Part shown: positions 12,240 to 23,514 of the stretch, piece by piece
Layout: the number at the start of each line of letters is the position of its first letter
Position numbering within the stretch: position 1 is the stretch's first letter
Translations under genes and position numbers: made by a program
Notes under the pieces: generated by a model
What the model saw: the letters and a program-made list of their open reading frames with translations, nothing else
Told to the model about the DNA's origin: nothing
Database searches by the model: none
Assembly (NCBI GenBank): GCA_034766995.1
Contig: CM068322.1
Span: forward strand, 7,934,589 to 7,998,588
Source of the DNA: Acanthacorydalis orientalis
Taxonomy: Eukaryota; Arthropoda; Insecta; Megaloptera; Corydalidae
Direction of reading: 5' to 3'
Length of the DNA: 64,000 nt

Positions 12240-12725
12240 AGCTGCAGGTTGTTTTGTACTTTTCTGTAAAAACAAACCGACTGATAAGAATTATTTTCAA
12301 AACGTACTGTTAGTGTTCATAGTTGATACATTTCATATCAGTTTGTAATTCAATAAGAGCAATAGAGAAACAAAAGACTAATGTTGGGCGTCTGAAGAAA
12401 CTCATCAACCGAGTAGACGAATAACGAATAGAAAAGCGATAATATTTAATAGTGTGTAGAGAACAGTGCCTTCAATATGTTCTATTCTTAAAAAATAGTC
12501 GATGAAAAGATATCGGAATATTCGTTGATGCGAATAGAAAACAATATAAACAGTACATTAAAATATGAATATATTGTTTAATTAGCGGACTCTGTAATTA
12601 TTTACGTGTGTAATTATGGAAAGAAAGTAGTGTAATGCGAATCTAGAGCATATAAACAACGTCAACAATTTGTTGATACTTCGACGACGGAGAGCGTATC
12701 GAAAGATGAATCTCACGGTTTATGG
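12237..12725. other. Non-coding, nothing recognised
   Basis: No gene or element seen between the tandem repeat and the hAT MITE. Confidence 0.5.
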
Positions 12726-13437
12726 CAGGGGTGGGCAACATCTTCAATAATAAGAGCCACATTTAAATACTTTTCATACATTTTTGAACATCGAGGAGCC
12801 ACAGAAAATATTATTTTAAAATTGTATTTATTAGGATAGAAAAATAATTGCGGTTTGTGATCCCCAAATTTATGTACAAAACCGCAATTATTTTCCTATC
12901 TACCTAATATAAATAATAAAAAGTACAACTATATTGTAGTAGTACTCACCAAAACAGAATATGTTGAATCTGTTACTCGTTCCAGACTTTGATTGAGTCT
13001 TCATTTTTCCAGTTAAAAGTTGTCGGGACTGTGTTAAAAGTGGGATTTTTAAAGAAATTTTTCTGAAAAATTTACATTTTTATTTTGGTTTTATTGCATT
13101 CAGTAGTTATTAATTAACAACACTGTTTAGTTTTATATCTTTTTTAAGAATTGTCCATAGCCGTAGATCCACCTTAAACAGCAGATTGGACACATAATAC
13201 ATAAGGATGTTTGAATGTGTGTTTAAAGGAATGTTTGAAAGGATATTTGAAAAGACAATGTGAATTACCCGTTTATAGATAAAATATTCTAATATTGATA
13301 CATACTATACTACTATAGTTTATTAATATAAAGTAGTTAGTTAATTAATATAAAAGTAGGAAAAATGGCAATGAAACCTAATATTGTCTCGATAGCCGCA
13401 CAGAGTAGCTTTGGGAACCGCAGTTTGCCCACCCTTG
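12726..13437. mobile_element. hAT-type MITE, copy 1, carrying a nested 77-bp MITE
   Basis: 712 bp. The left end is CAGGGGTGGGCAAC and the reverse complement of the right end is CAAGGGTGGGCAAAC, a classic hAT terminal repeat. The flanking octamers are GTTTATGG (12718-12725) and GTTTATAG (13438-13445), an 8-bp target duplication with one mismatch. No transposase frame is present. The motif AATAAGAGCCACAT near the left end, with GAGCCACAGAA shortly after, is typical of this group. The copy starting at 19842 is homologous and lacks the nested insertion. Confidence 0.88.
12831..12907. mobile_element. 77-bp miniature mariner MITE inside the hAT MITE
   Basis: Almost nothing but two inverted ends. 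The left begins TTAGGATAGAAAAATAATTG and the reverse complement of the right begins TTAGGTAGATAGGAAAATAA; about 21 bp lie between the arms. TA flanks both sides (12829-12830 and 12908-12909). The related hAT copy reads straight through the site (TTGTATTTATAAACAATAAA at about 19939), giving an empty site with a single TA. The ends match the mariner MITEs at 21662 and 51049, so it is probably the smallest member of that family. Confidence 0.85.
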
Positions 13438-13445
13438 GTTTATAG

Positions 13446-13875
13446 TTTACGGTGCCGGTAAATAATGCCGCTGGAACACAGCGACATTAATATACATATG
13501 AACTCTGAACGGTACAATTTGCTTTAAATATGAGTGAACCTACACGAATTGTACAAGAAGTTGTAGTGCACTTAAATATTTATATGCGCGCATAATAATC
13601 AAATCGCGGCAACATTGTACAATGTTGTACGTGATCGATGACATCATTGTTCACATGACTTATATTTCACTTGAATCACAACTATTCTAAATCAAATCTG
13701 GTATATATTTGTTGTTGAATTTTTAATTCAAGTCCATACGATTTAAGTAACTTGAAGATATTTGAAGGTTGTTAAAATCATTTTCAGTTGTTTCAAATTC
13801 GAATTACAGTTTCAAGTTGCGTTTTTAATTTAAATAAAGCTATTGTTGCCAATTTGTTATCTAATATAATATATT

Positions 13876-13878
<3 letters not shown>
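13446..13878. other. Non-coding, nothing recognised
   Basis: A slightly GC-richer stretch (13446-13660) precedes AT-rich sequence. No gene is evident. Confidence 0.45.

Positions 13879-13919
<41 letters not shown>
13879..13919. repeat. (TA)n(TG)n tract left of a small MITE
   Basis: TA repeat passing into TG repeat, ending at the MITE boundary. Confidence 0.9.
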
Positions 13920-13920
<1 letters not shown>

Positions 13921-14120
13921 ATTCAATTTAGGCTTCCACATGGACGTTATTAAAACGGGGCGCAGAGGTTAACAGAAGTCATGTTATTTTTTATTTAGAA
14001 TTTCAGTTCAATTCAATACTAAAATACATTTGAACTAAAATATTAAATGGGGGATAGTATGTTTTTTTTTCAATTTTTGCATTTTTTTTAATACTTTCGT
14101 GTGGGAGCCTAAGTTGAATC
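13920..14120. mobile_element. MITE of unassigned superfamily with about 35-bp TIRs
   Basis: About 201 bp. The left end reads GATTCAATTTAGGCTTCCAC and the reverse complement of the right end reads GATTCAACTTAGGCTCCCAC. The similarity continues for about 35 bp with several mismatches. Simple TA-rich repeats lie on both sides, so a TA target duplication is plausible but cannot be shown. A Tc1/mariner origin is the simplest guess. There is no coding content. Confidence 0.7.
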
Positions 14121-14127
14121 ATTCTAT

Positions 14128-14128
<1 letters not shown>

Positions 14129-14193
<65 letters not shown>

Positions 14194-14214
14194 ATGGATG
14201 GATGAATGGATGGA
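14129..14214. repeat. (TA)n and (GGAT)n tract
   Basis: TA repeat to about 14191, then imperfect GGAT units. It is the right-hand flank of the MITE at 13920 and the left-hand flank of the inverted repeat that follows. Confidence 0.9.
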
Positions 14215-14815
14215 TTAGAAACTAATGGAAAAATTGATATTTTACTAAATATGAAATTTAAGAGCGATCGAGACAGAAATTTAGGCCGTAATGTATTTTT
14301 AAAATTACTACATGAACTTGCAAGAGTAACTTTGTATACAACTACTGAAATAATAAAAATTAAACCTGTAAAATCTGTTTTAAGTCAGGGATTAGGAAAA
14401 AAATTGAATTCGAACAAATCTGATCCCGGGACGTATGAAATTTATGAACCCAAATTATTTTGTTTACATATGATAGATTTAAGAATTTTATGCAAATATT
14501 TGAGACGAAAACCCGCCCTGTTTTACGAATAAATGTTTCATTATCTAGAAACAAAGGGTAGTTTCTACCTTTTTAGTTTTTATACATTATTTTCAAACCC
14601 ACCAAATGTAAACAAAATAGTTTCGGTTCATAAATTCCATCTGCCTCGTCATCAGATTTGTCGGACTTCGCAATATTTTCTAATCCCTGGCAAAAATAGC
14701 TTTTTTTTACAAGTTTTTGCAACAAATCAAAAGTGTTAAGTATCATCCGTGTAAATTTAAAAATTATTTATGATCTTTGCCTCTGATCTTTATAAGATGT
14801 TTCAAAATATCGATG
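14206..14815. repeat. Large imperfect inverted repeat
   Basis: The sequence at about 14360-14540 reappears as its reverse complement at about 14560-14720. Shared blocks include ATGTAAACAAAATA, GGTTCATAAATT, ATCAGATTTGT and CTAATCCCTG. As a result the minus strand of the left arm and the plus strand of the right arm encode related peptides (VNKI..VHKFH...QIC....FLIP). Weaker similarity extends outward towards 14206 and 14815. The spacer is only a few tens of bases. It could be a fold-back transposon or two head-to-head copies of an unknown repeat; a transcript would form a long hairpin. The protein similarity follows from the inverted repeat and is not evidence for a gene. Confidence 0.7.
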
Positions 14816-16588
14816 TGTATTTCTGTCCAAATTTAATTCTTTTTATGCACCATCATTTATTTCAGTTAGGTTTTTGTCTTTGAATGCTTTATAAGATTTA
14901 CAACTAATAAAAATACATTTAAAAAATTAATCCGTCACTGAAACACATTAACGCTCTGTCTACCTTTCAAGTTTTTATATAAGTGTAATCTTTGTGAAAG
15001 TTGAGGCTGAAGTTGTGTCGAATTTTGTTATTTTATTTCTATTTTTTTGTCATAAACAACGTGTTACTTTTTTATTTTAATCAGATAGAGGTCAATATTA
15101 TTGGTTAGTAATTTCGAGTGGTTTTTATAGTATTTTTTTTTATTTTGCTGTTTATTCTTCAACCAGTCTAAAATTCTTTTTTTCTAGTAATGATTCATAT
15201 TAACCCTTTCATTTTATTTGTTTTACTGAAGAATGATATTTTCGAAAGAGGACAGAATTTTAATCTTATATCTTTATAACCGGCTCTGTCTCATCTGAGC
15301 GTTCGCTGTGGTTAATATTATCTATTGATAATTTGAATGATTGCACTAATTTATTGTTTAGACAAAGTTACTATTACTGTTTCACTGTCGAACTATTAGA
15401 AGATTATTAATTTGTATGTCCTGTTTCTTGTTGATTTCTATATATACTAAAGATATTCTATATGTTATTTTAAATAATTTTTGTAGTTTGTTCAACACAC
15501 ACCTTCTCAAAGGTCGAAATGTTTTAAAGACATTAGTTGTGGTGGCAATTTTTTAACATTCTCAATAACATTATTGTGTCATTACATCCCTATCTTTTTC
15601 TGAGAAATTTCATAATTTGATAAGCTCTGCTCATGCAGAACTAAACTTCGCACATTGTTCGTCAATATTTAATTAAGAAGACCTGTCCGCTTTTTTCATT
15701 GTATTTTAGTTTGCTATTACATTTCCATTTAAAAAATATAAGCGTACGAATGAAATGTTGAGATTATTAATTACAATATTTATATTAATAGCAGTTATTC
15801 GTTCACATAATTAGAAAAATTCCTACTCACTGGAATTGAGCACGTCTTGAAAAATATATGGTAATTTGTGAATAGCTTATCAATTAGTTTTTAAATTATA
15901 CACAACGTGTTACTTTGCATTTATAATTTTTTATTTACATTGTAAAGTATATTGTGTAGTAGAGATGTATTAAAATGTTTTAAAGAAAATAGTTTCAAAT
16001 AACAATTGTATTGATTTCGCGCGTAAAATATACTGTCTACGTTTGCAAAAACAAGCGTGTTTTTAGGGAAGACCACACTACAGCGTTATAATTAAACATC
16101 GGTCGTTTAATATGTTTTTAATGGGTTGTCTTATCATTACGACAACAGGAGTATCTATTCAATTGTCTAAATATTTTTCTCTTTTTCAATTATATCCTTT
16201 TTATATTGGATATAATTTAAATTATTTAATTATACAAATAACAATTCCATTCTGTCTTTGCGGGAAAGGTAAATAGAATAAAATGACATTTGTATTTTTT
16301 GTACTTTATAGAGTTATCAAGTATGAAATTCTCAGTATAGTTTTTAGCAAATTTACAGATTAGGAAGTTATTTGTATATGTTTACTTTTTGTATATCTAG
16401 TACATATTGGCGCACTCATGATTTAATCTGTGGGGGAGGGTCGAGTTGAACAGATAATTTTTTTTAATGTGAATTTAATGAAATTCATTAGGTGATTATA
16501 AAAAAAATGTAAAAAATAAAATCCATATTTCTATTCTTTTTACAAAGCTTTTAAATTACTCGAGTCGCGGTTAAATTAATCTCTCTCT
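14816..16588. other. Non-coding, nothing recognised
   Basis: Very AT-rich, with no open frame or element I can support. Confidence 0.5.
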
Positions 16589-16663
16589 GTGTATATATAT
16601 ATGTATATATATATGTGTATATATGTATGTATATATATGTATATATATATATATATGTATATG

Positions 16664-16703
<40 letters not shown>

Positions 16704-16723
16704 TATATGTATATATATATATG

Positions 16724-16784
<61 letters not shown>

Positions 16785-16858
16785 ATAGCTGTGTATATAT
16801 ATATATATATATATGTATATAGCTGTGTATATATATATATATATATATACAATATATG

Positions 16859-16891
<33 letters not shown>

Positions 16892-16892
16892 G

Positions 16893-16970
<78 letters not shown>
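16589..16970. repeat. Long (TA)n/(TATG)n tandem repeat
   Basis: About 380 bp of TA with interspersed TATATG, TGTA and GTGTA units. The segment with ATAGCTGTGTATA occurs twice (about 16787 and 16820), so an internal unit of about 33-35 bp has been duplicated. Confidence 0.95.
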
Positions 16971-16971
<1 letters not shown>

Positions 16972-17896
16972 CAAAGCCTGTTCGTTCAATCGTGATTCTG
17001 TCATGATAGATCATAAATAGGTTTTTAAAAGCCGTAAGGTAGAAAATTACCTTTCACTGACACATGTTGTTATCGGAAACGTTGCAAATATTTTTAATAA
17101 GTTATAGATGTTATGATATATCATTTTGTCATATTTCGAAACTGCATCAATGTTATTTTTGTATAGAGCTATTGCAAACGGGTTTTCAAATTTTTTACAC
17201 CACAACTGGAATTAATGATTTTGTTTTGTTTTCTAATGTTTTTCTCTTTTCCTTTAAGGGGTTCTAGAAATCGTTGACGTCCCCCCCCCCGTATATACTT
17301 ATCTAATATATCCAGAAAGACGATAGTTAGGGTATCAACGCCTACTCTCATCTGTCATAATTATAAAATACAATAATGCCAGATACAAGAACAGGAATAG
17401 AAAAATTACGAAATGAATTAAAGTATTTTTCAGGATCTTTCATATTTCTCAGGTCGTATTTTATCCTACTACCGTTTATTAAATTAGTGAAAATCGAAAA
17501 AATACTAATAATTGTGTGTATAAGAAATGTATTATCTATCGATCAACTTCAGAAATTTATACATAAAACATTAATTAAATTAAGATACCAGTCTGTATGT
17601 GTGCTTGTACATTTTATGGACTACTAAAGAAATATTATTCACTTCACCAAATGAATGTTAAATTACTAATGATTCATTGTAATTGTCGTCGTGGTCGTCA
17701 GTGAAAGTATGAATGTTGAAATCATCCTCGCATCTACTTTAAATATTAAAACAGTACGTTCGAAGAAAACGAACGCGACTAGTAAATTTATTGGCTTATT
17801 TTGTCGTGAATTGTTGAATGTTTTTGCAAGCGTTTCAATTACAAGTCTTTTATTTTCACCGTGTGCGCGCGTTCTCTTGATATGCAGTCATTGTTA
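16971..17896. other. Non-coding; includes a poly-C run
   Basis: No gene recognised. A homopolymer of about a dozen C sits at 17279-17290, unusual in this AT-rich setting. Confidence 0.5.
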
Positions 17897-18195
17897 AGCC
17901 GGGGCCACACATGTGGCTATTTGCCGAATGCTGTTCGTCTGCTGTTGTTCGCCGACCGATAATAAACGGCGCAGATATGCATATCTGTATTGAACAAATA
18001 CGCCTAAAGTGTAAATGACGTGCATCTTTCACAATATCTATATATATATGCTCGTTCTCTTTGATTCGTGACAAAAGACCGACATCGGATAGGAACAGCG
18101 AATACTGAGCATTCGTATTCGTATCCATCCACACATTCGGCGTTCGGTTAAATTTTGCTCGGTGTATGTGAATAGCCGCATGCGTGGCCCCGGCT
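17897..18195. mobile_element. PIF/Harbinger-type MITE
   Basis: 299 bp with about 25-bp terminal repeats having two mismatches: left AGCCGGGGCCACACATGTGG, right (reverse complement) AGCCGGGGCCACGCATGCGG. TTA occurs on both flanks (17894-17896 and 18196-18198), the 3-bp duplication expected for PIF/Harbinger. It has no coding capacity and is GC-rich compared with its surroundings. Confidence 0.88.
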
Positions 18196-18351
18196 TTACG
18201 AAAACAAGAACAAAATATTGCAATGTGAGTTAATAGTCAGTGAAAATTTCGTCATGCATACGATTTGTTACATTTAAATATGACTAAGACGCACTGTTTT
18301 CTTTAGATAATTGACAGTTAGTAGCGCTGTGGCGTGAGCAATGATCTAGAA

Positions 18352-18886
18352 CAGTGCTCTTCGAACTGTGCTCCGCGGAATCTCGGTGTTACACACAACC
18401 TCTCAGAGATTCCGCGAGTCAAAGTCAAAATTCGAAAGAATTTTCGAAGAACCCGAAAAGCTTAAAATTCAAAATAGTTAATTCATAATAAGTTGTTTTG
18501 TTTATATAAATACATATTATAATGCAGTAAAACTGTTTTTATACCTATTATGTAGTAAAACTGTATCAGTGAATACTCATTAAGATCCCGCTCAGACGGA
18601 TGTAAATAATAAACTTTGGTCATGTAAGATGACTGATTTTCAAAACCTGTGGGGTTCGCATCTTGAGTTAACGAAATTTTCTTCCTCGAAACATAGAGCC
18701 ATCCGATCTGTCCATTTTATCTTCCCGTAGTGAAATGATGTATTAGCAGAATTTTTAACACAGATTCGAGAACATTGTGTGAAAGTGTAACTTTCTTGAT
18801 ATCAGAGAAGGGGAGGATCCGTGTAAAAAATTCAAAAAATTATAATCTTACGGATTCCGTGAGTCGACAGATTTTGAAGACCACTG
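18352..18886. mobile_element. hAT-type MITE (second hAT family)
   Basis: 535 bp. The ends are CAGTGCTCTTCGAACTGTG and, reverse complemented, CAGTGGTCTTCAAAATCTG. The flanking octamers are ATCTAGAA (18344-18351) and ATCTAAAA (18887-18894), a near-perfect 8-bp target duplication. Inside the ends are inverted copies of a GATTCCGCGAGTC-like motif (about 18410 and 18853). No transposase frame remains. Confidence 0.87.
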
Positions 18887-19149
18887 ATCTAAAACATGTT
18901 CTCGACGAGTGTGAAAACGTATGTTTAAATAATCGTTAGACCGGTAACAGTTTTTTAATGACCACGCTGATTTATAAACACAGTTGTGTTGTAGTTATTG
19001 ATTATGGAATGAATGTACATTTACTGGTTACAAATATTCAATCATACTGTTGCCCCGGGCTTTGGCTAACTCGATTTTATAAATGAAACGCACGAAACGA
19101 ACAGATATTTCTTCTAACACGATATGAAATTCAAATTTTTACACACATA

Positions 19150-19150
<1 letters not shown>

Positions 19151-19186
<36 letters not shown>
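19151..19186. repeat. (TA)n tract
   Basis: TA microsatellite passing into TATG units. Confidence 0.9.
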
Positions 19187-19197
<11 letters not shown>

Positions 19198-19841
19198 ATG
19201 TATAGTTATATTTATATAGGTTTTTTTTCAGGAAAAACCTTGTCAAATTCTTCTATTGGAGAATAAATTATCCAAAAAATCAAGCTGATAATAACTCGTG
19301 TCTCAGAGCGGTTAAGGTTTGTAAAATTTTGTTTTCATTAAATTTTATTTTTCTTTATTTTTCAATAATTTCTTTATTTCATGAATATTTAACAATGGAC
19401 AATTGAAAAAAATAGTCCTATTAGGATATATATGCATTATTTTCTTCCTTTAATAAAATTGCATAAAACAACTTTATAAGAATTATTATAATATTCAAAA
19501 CGAATGAGATTTAAATCAAAACATAAATGATCCGATTTCGCTGGATTTCTTCACTATTTTACCGCTAAATATTTATATAAATATTTCTAATGATAATTTT
19601 GGATGAACCGAAAAAAACATAAAATTACTTTATTAATTTATGAGAAACTGAAATAATAAAATTAATCATTTAACTCTTGGTATATTGACATTTTTTCCCA
19701 ATTTTAAATAATTGAACCGTTTTCAACTTCAAAGCTAAATCATTTATTGCAACAGTTTTGATTTGTTGATATTTAAACCACTTCAAAAGAGATTCTTCTA
19801 CATTTAGGTGACAATATAAATGTATATATATATATACATAT
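19187..19841. other. Non-coding, nothing recognised
   Basis: AT-rich sequence without gene or element. Confidence 0.5.
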
Positions 19842-20455
19842 CAGGGGCGGACAACTTCTTCGATAATAAGAGCCACATATAATATTTTTCATACATTTTG
19901 GAATGTTCAAGAGCCACAGAAAATATTATTTTAAAATTGTATTTATAAACAATAAAAAATACAGCTACATAGAGTAATCCTACTCACTAAAGCAGAATAT
20001 GTTTAATCTCTATTCGTTGAACACTTTGATTGAGTCTTCATTTTTGCAGTTAATAGTTTAAACACAGTTACGCAGTTTAGACACAATGCATATGGGTGTT
20101 TTAAAAGTTAATGTGAATTACTCGTTTTTATATAAAATATTTTTATATTGGTACAAACTATACTAGCCAAATGATAAAAATTTTGGAAAAATGGTAATGA
20201 AACCCAATATTGTCTCAAGAGCCGCTCAGATTAGCTTCAAATATCTTAATGCTTGCTTTAATAAGGTATGAAACGTAAAAAGCGATAATTTAAATTTTAT
20301 TACCTGTAAGTATAATGGTTCAATCTAATCTAAACAATTTATATGTCATAATTAATTAATATAATAAAAAATAATAAATAAATTTGTTAATAGTTTTTTA
20401 TGAAAACACTAGTGGTGCGATTCAAGAGCCAGTGCAAAATCGGCAAGTTGTTCCA
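19842..20455. mobile_element. hAT-type MITE, copy 2 (degraded)
   Basis: It starts CAGGGGCGGACAACTTCTTC and follows copy 1 (12726-13437) through AATAAGAGCCACAT, GAGCCACAGAAAATATT, TTGATTGAGTCTTCATTTTT, then AATGTGAATTACTCG and AATATTGTCTCAAGAGCCGC. It is shorter than copy 1 by internal deletions. The firm match ends near 20240. A separate CAAGAGCC-like block at about 20424-20455 may be the worn right end. It has no insertion at the site where copy 1 carries the 77-bp MITE. The right limit is uncertain. Confidence 0.72.
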
Positions 20456-21661
20456 AACTTTACAAAAACAGGCAACTATAAATATGTACTCCAAAATTAT
20501 ATCATTTCTCCTTTCCTATATTTTTAATCGTTGAACTTTTTATTTACTATATTGGCTTCTTCATTGAGCTTTCTCGATTTGTTTGTTAATCGTTTTTTTC
20601 TTATTTTTAACATTAATAGTTGTATCTTCTTATATGTCCGTGACAATAATTAAATCTTTACAGTCATTTGTGTATCAATTCAGGCGGATTGTCTTATTCT
20701 GTACTTTAAAAGTTTCCTTTATGCTTTTCGAGAAGCTTATTTTTTCGATATTAGCTTTCTGAATGATTTCGTCTCTTTTTTAAGCATAAAGATTTTTTTT
20801 GATTGCCATCTTTTAGATTTTTATAAGATAATACCGATCGATTTTAAAGCGTTTTATACTTTCTGATCGTTAGAATGAAACTTATAATCTAATATCTTAA
20901 AATGTTTTTCTCAAAAGTTATCTAATAACTTAAGCCTATCTATAGATATCTCTCCACATTTCACCATATTATTTCAATTGTATTAGACAACAGAAGTAAC
21001 GGCTGTATTGGATTATAAATAAATTTACTGTAGTTGTTTTGTAATAAGTAAATAAAATTTACAACTCTTTTTGTTTTGTTTGTTTAGTTTTGTATTGAGT
21101 TATGTTTAAGTGTATAATTTTTGCACGCTTAAATACTTATTAAAATATTTTATATTGCTTTGTCCACATAGCATTCGATTGCAAGGGCGATTATCTCCAA
21201 TGTAAATAAAATTCAATTTATATTGCTGTTCAGTGGTTTCAAAGCAATTTCGTAAATTAATAGTATTTGTACGCAGTATTTATTTATCGAGACACTGTTT
21301 ATACACACATATGTATTCGTTCATGCACGTTTCGTGTATGGCATCCAAATTAAAATATTGCTATTTATGGCTAGCACATTAACATACAGCAACACAATAC
21401 GTGCTGTATCTGAAACAATACGTTTAGATCTTTGCGCTGGCGTGGGTGATGTATGCATGTCTAAATTGAGTCATACGCGAAATAGTTTCATTATATACTC
21501 TCATTCAGTTATGCTTGTGGTCATGGTTGTTACTAAAATTACTTTTCAACTACACATCGAGGACATATAAACACCTTTATTTCATTATGCGAGTTTCTTA
21601 GGATAGATAAAAAAGTATCAGCAATATTTTAATATAGTCTCATCCGTCATTGTTTGAAATA
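20456..21661. other. Non-coding, nothing recognised
   Basis: AT-rich. The open frame at 21334-21570 shows no domain and is not supported as a gene. Confidence 0.5.
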
Positions 21662-22234
21662 TTAAGTTGATAGGAAAATAATCGCGGTTTTTGTTTTCTG
21701 AATTCTAATCTTAATTTATTTTAATGAAAGTGTCATTTCATCGCGTTCATGTTAACATCACTTTAAAGTACATTTTTCGCTCTGTATTTTGGTAACATTG
21801 ACATTGGTTTTATTATTAATTTTACTTCAAATTGAGCTTTTGAATTAAAGATTAAAAAGAAGCAAATAGGAGAATTTTTTGTATGAGTTGAAAATGGGCG
21901 GTAAAGCAGGAAAAACTGTTCGAAAACTAAATGATGGTTTTGATGTGGGTGTTGTTAAGGAACGTACCGTGCAATGGCGGTTTCAAATATTTTGTGTTGG
22001 GGACGAAAGCCTTAAAGATGAAGAAGGTCGAGGGTGTACTTCATCAGTTCATAACGATTAACTGAAGGTGTTGGTTGAATCAGAACCACACAAAACAATT
22101 CAAGAGTTTGTACAAAAGTTAAGCGTTAGTCATTCAAAAGTTCTGGACCATTTAAAACATCTACAAAAATCAAAAAAGAGAAAATGTATATGAATTTCAA
22201 GGTTATAAACCGTAATTATTTTCCTACCATTCTA
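21662..22234 (+). mobile_element. mariner-derived MITE with HTH-only coding remnant (family C, copy 1)
   Basis: About 573 bp. The left end reads TTAAGTTGATAGGAAAATAA and the reverse complement of the right end TAGAATGGTAGGAAAATAAT. The frame at 21879-22061 (GGKAGKTVRKLND, then ERTVQWRFQIFC, DESL.DEEGRG) is the N-terminal HTH region of a mariner transposase. After the second HTH (about 22180) the sequence jumps directly to the 3' end, so the whole catalytic domain is absent. Copy 2 at 51049 has the same join after KSKKRK, so the deleted form itself was copied. Confidence 0.82.
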
Positions 22235-22612
22235 ATAGAATGCTTGTAAGATTAGAAAAGTTCACAACACTCCGATAATTAAAATGAAGAAGAAATATTG
22301 TTAGAAAAAAAAGACATAGCACCTTAGTCTTTTAACTCTGAGTAGTTATGAAGCTAATATTTACTAATAGGACTAAAACAAATACATACAAATTCAAAAA
22401 GTATTCGGCCACATTATATCGTTCAATAAAATCGATCATATTTCTCCAACCGTATTTTTTGGAATTTTAATTAATTATGTATGTATTAATTATTTTTCGT
22501 TTTGATAAAAAGGACGGCAAATTTCAATTTGCATTTAATAACAATGCCACAAAAACAAATTCTATTTAATATTTATGTATAAAAGGTACTCGGCCAGTTA
22601 AATTAATTTATT
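22235..22612. other. Non-coding, nothing recognised
   Basis: AT-rich spacer. Confidence 0.5.
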
Positions 22613-22616
22613 TTAA

Positions 22617-23135
22617 CACTTTTGCGAACAAGACTGGCTGTAGCCGTCTTATGATTTAAGTGTTCCAGGGACAAAACGGTTTCAGCCACTCTAGTTATAT
22701 GTGTTATACTGTTGAATCATGATGCTGGTTCCCATAATGAGCCAATGTTTTCTTTTCAGTATCTCAGGAAATAGATAATAAATTTCAATTATCGTAAAGA
22801 TGTCGCTGAGTTTTTTTTGTATAGGCATTTTAGTCAGTGTTCGATTGTTTCAAATAAAATATGTAAGCACTTAACAAAACTATTTTAAATAGTCAAATTA
22901 ATCCCCCATTATACATTCATGTGTGTTTTGTAGAAGAAGCCATCAGACGGCTGCAACCGTCTTGTCTCAGCTTACAGAAATCAGTGGCCTGCTGGGACAT
23001 GACTTTATTTTTTTTAAAAAAAAAAACAATATTGGGATACTAAAAATATAAAAAAATATCTACTGATTTTTAAATGTTGTCTAGTTTCGTGAAACACTTG
23101 TAAGTTATTATGCACGACTTCAATCTCTTAAAGTG
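22617..23135. mobile_element. piggyBac-type MITE
   Basis: About 519 bp flanked on both sides by TTAA (22613-22616 and 23136-23139). The ends are CACTTTTGCG on the left and CACTTTAAGAG on the right (reverse complement), short terminal repeats as in piggyBac-like elements. Just inside lie self-complementary motifs: GACTGGCTGTAGCCGTC near 22632 and GACGGCTGCAACCGTC near 22947. These also pair with each other. No transposase frame. Confidence 0.78.
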
Positions 23136-23139
23136 TTAA

Positions 23140-23514
23140 TATGTTCCATAAAGTAGTCTTAAAATGTTCCATATTTAATTATTATAATTTTTACTTGAAC
23201 TTCATTGATATTATTTAATATAATCTTCTAAGCATCGATTAGCTCGATTTTATTTTATTCTACGGATTTGCATTTTTCTTTTTCTCTGCTATTATTAGTT
23301 CGGTCTAATTAGAAATTAACTTTTTTTATTTTTTTATCTAAAATGATCAGCATATATGAATTTCAAAAGATTTTAATCTAGAAAAGCGGAATGTGTTTTT
23401 TCATCTGTCATTTATTGAAATAATTATTAAATTGATCATTTTATCATTTTGGCATTGTTAAATTATTTGCTTGAAACTTTGAAAGGAAAAAAAAATCATT
23501 AAAGTACTGTTTTA
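23140..23514. other. Non-coding, nothing recognised
   Basis: AT-rich spacer. Confidence 0.5.

Noticed and set aside
11907..12313. Overlapping open frames of Tyr-Ile, Tyr-Val or Cys-Met repeats on both strands
   Set aside because: They are translations of TA and TATG tandem repeats, as are similar frames at 16571-17014, 26395-26861 and 54095-54567.
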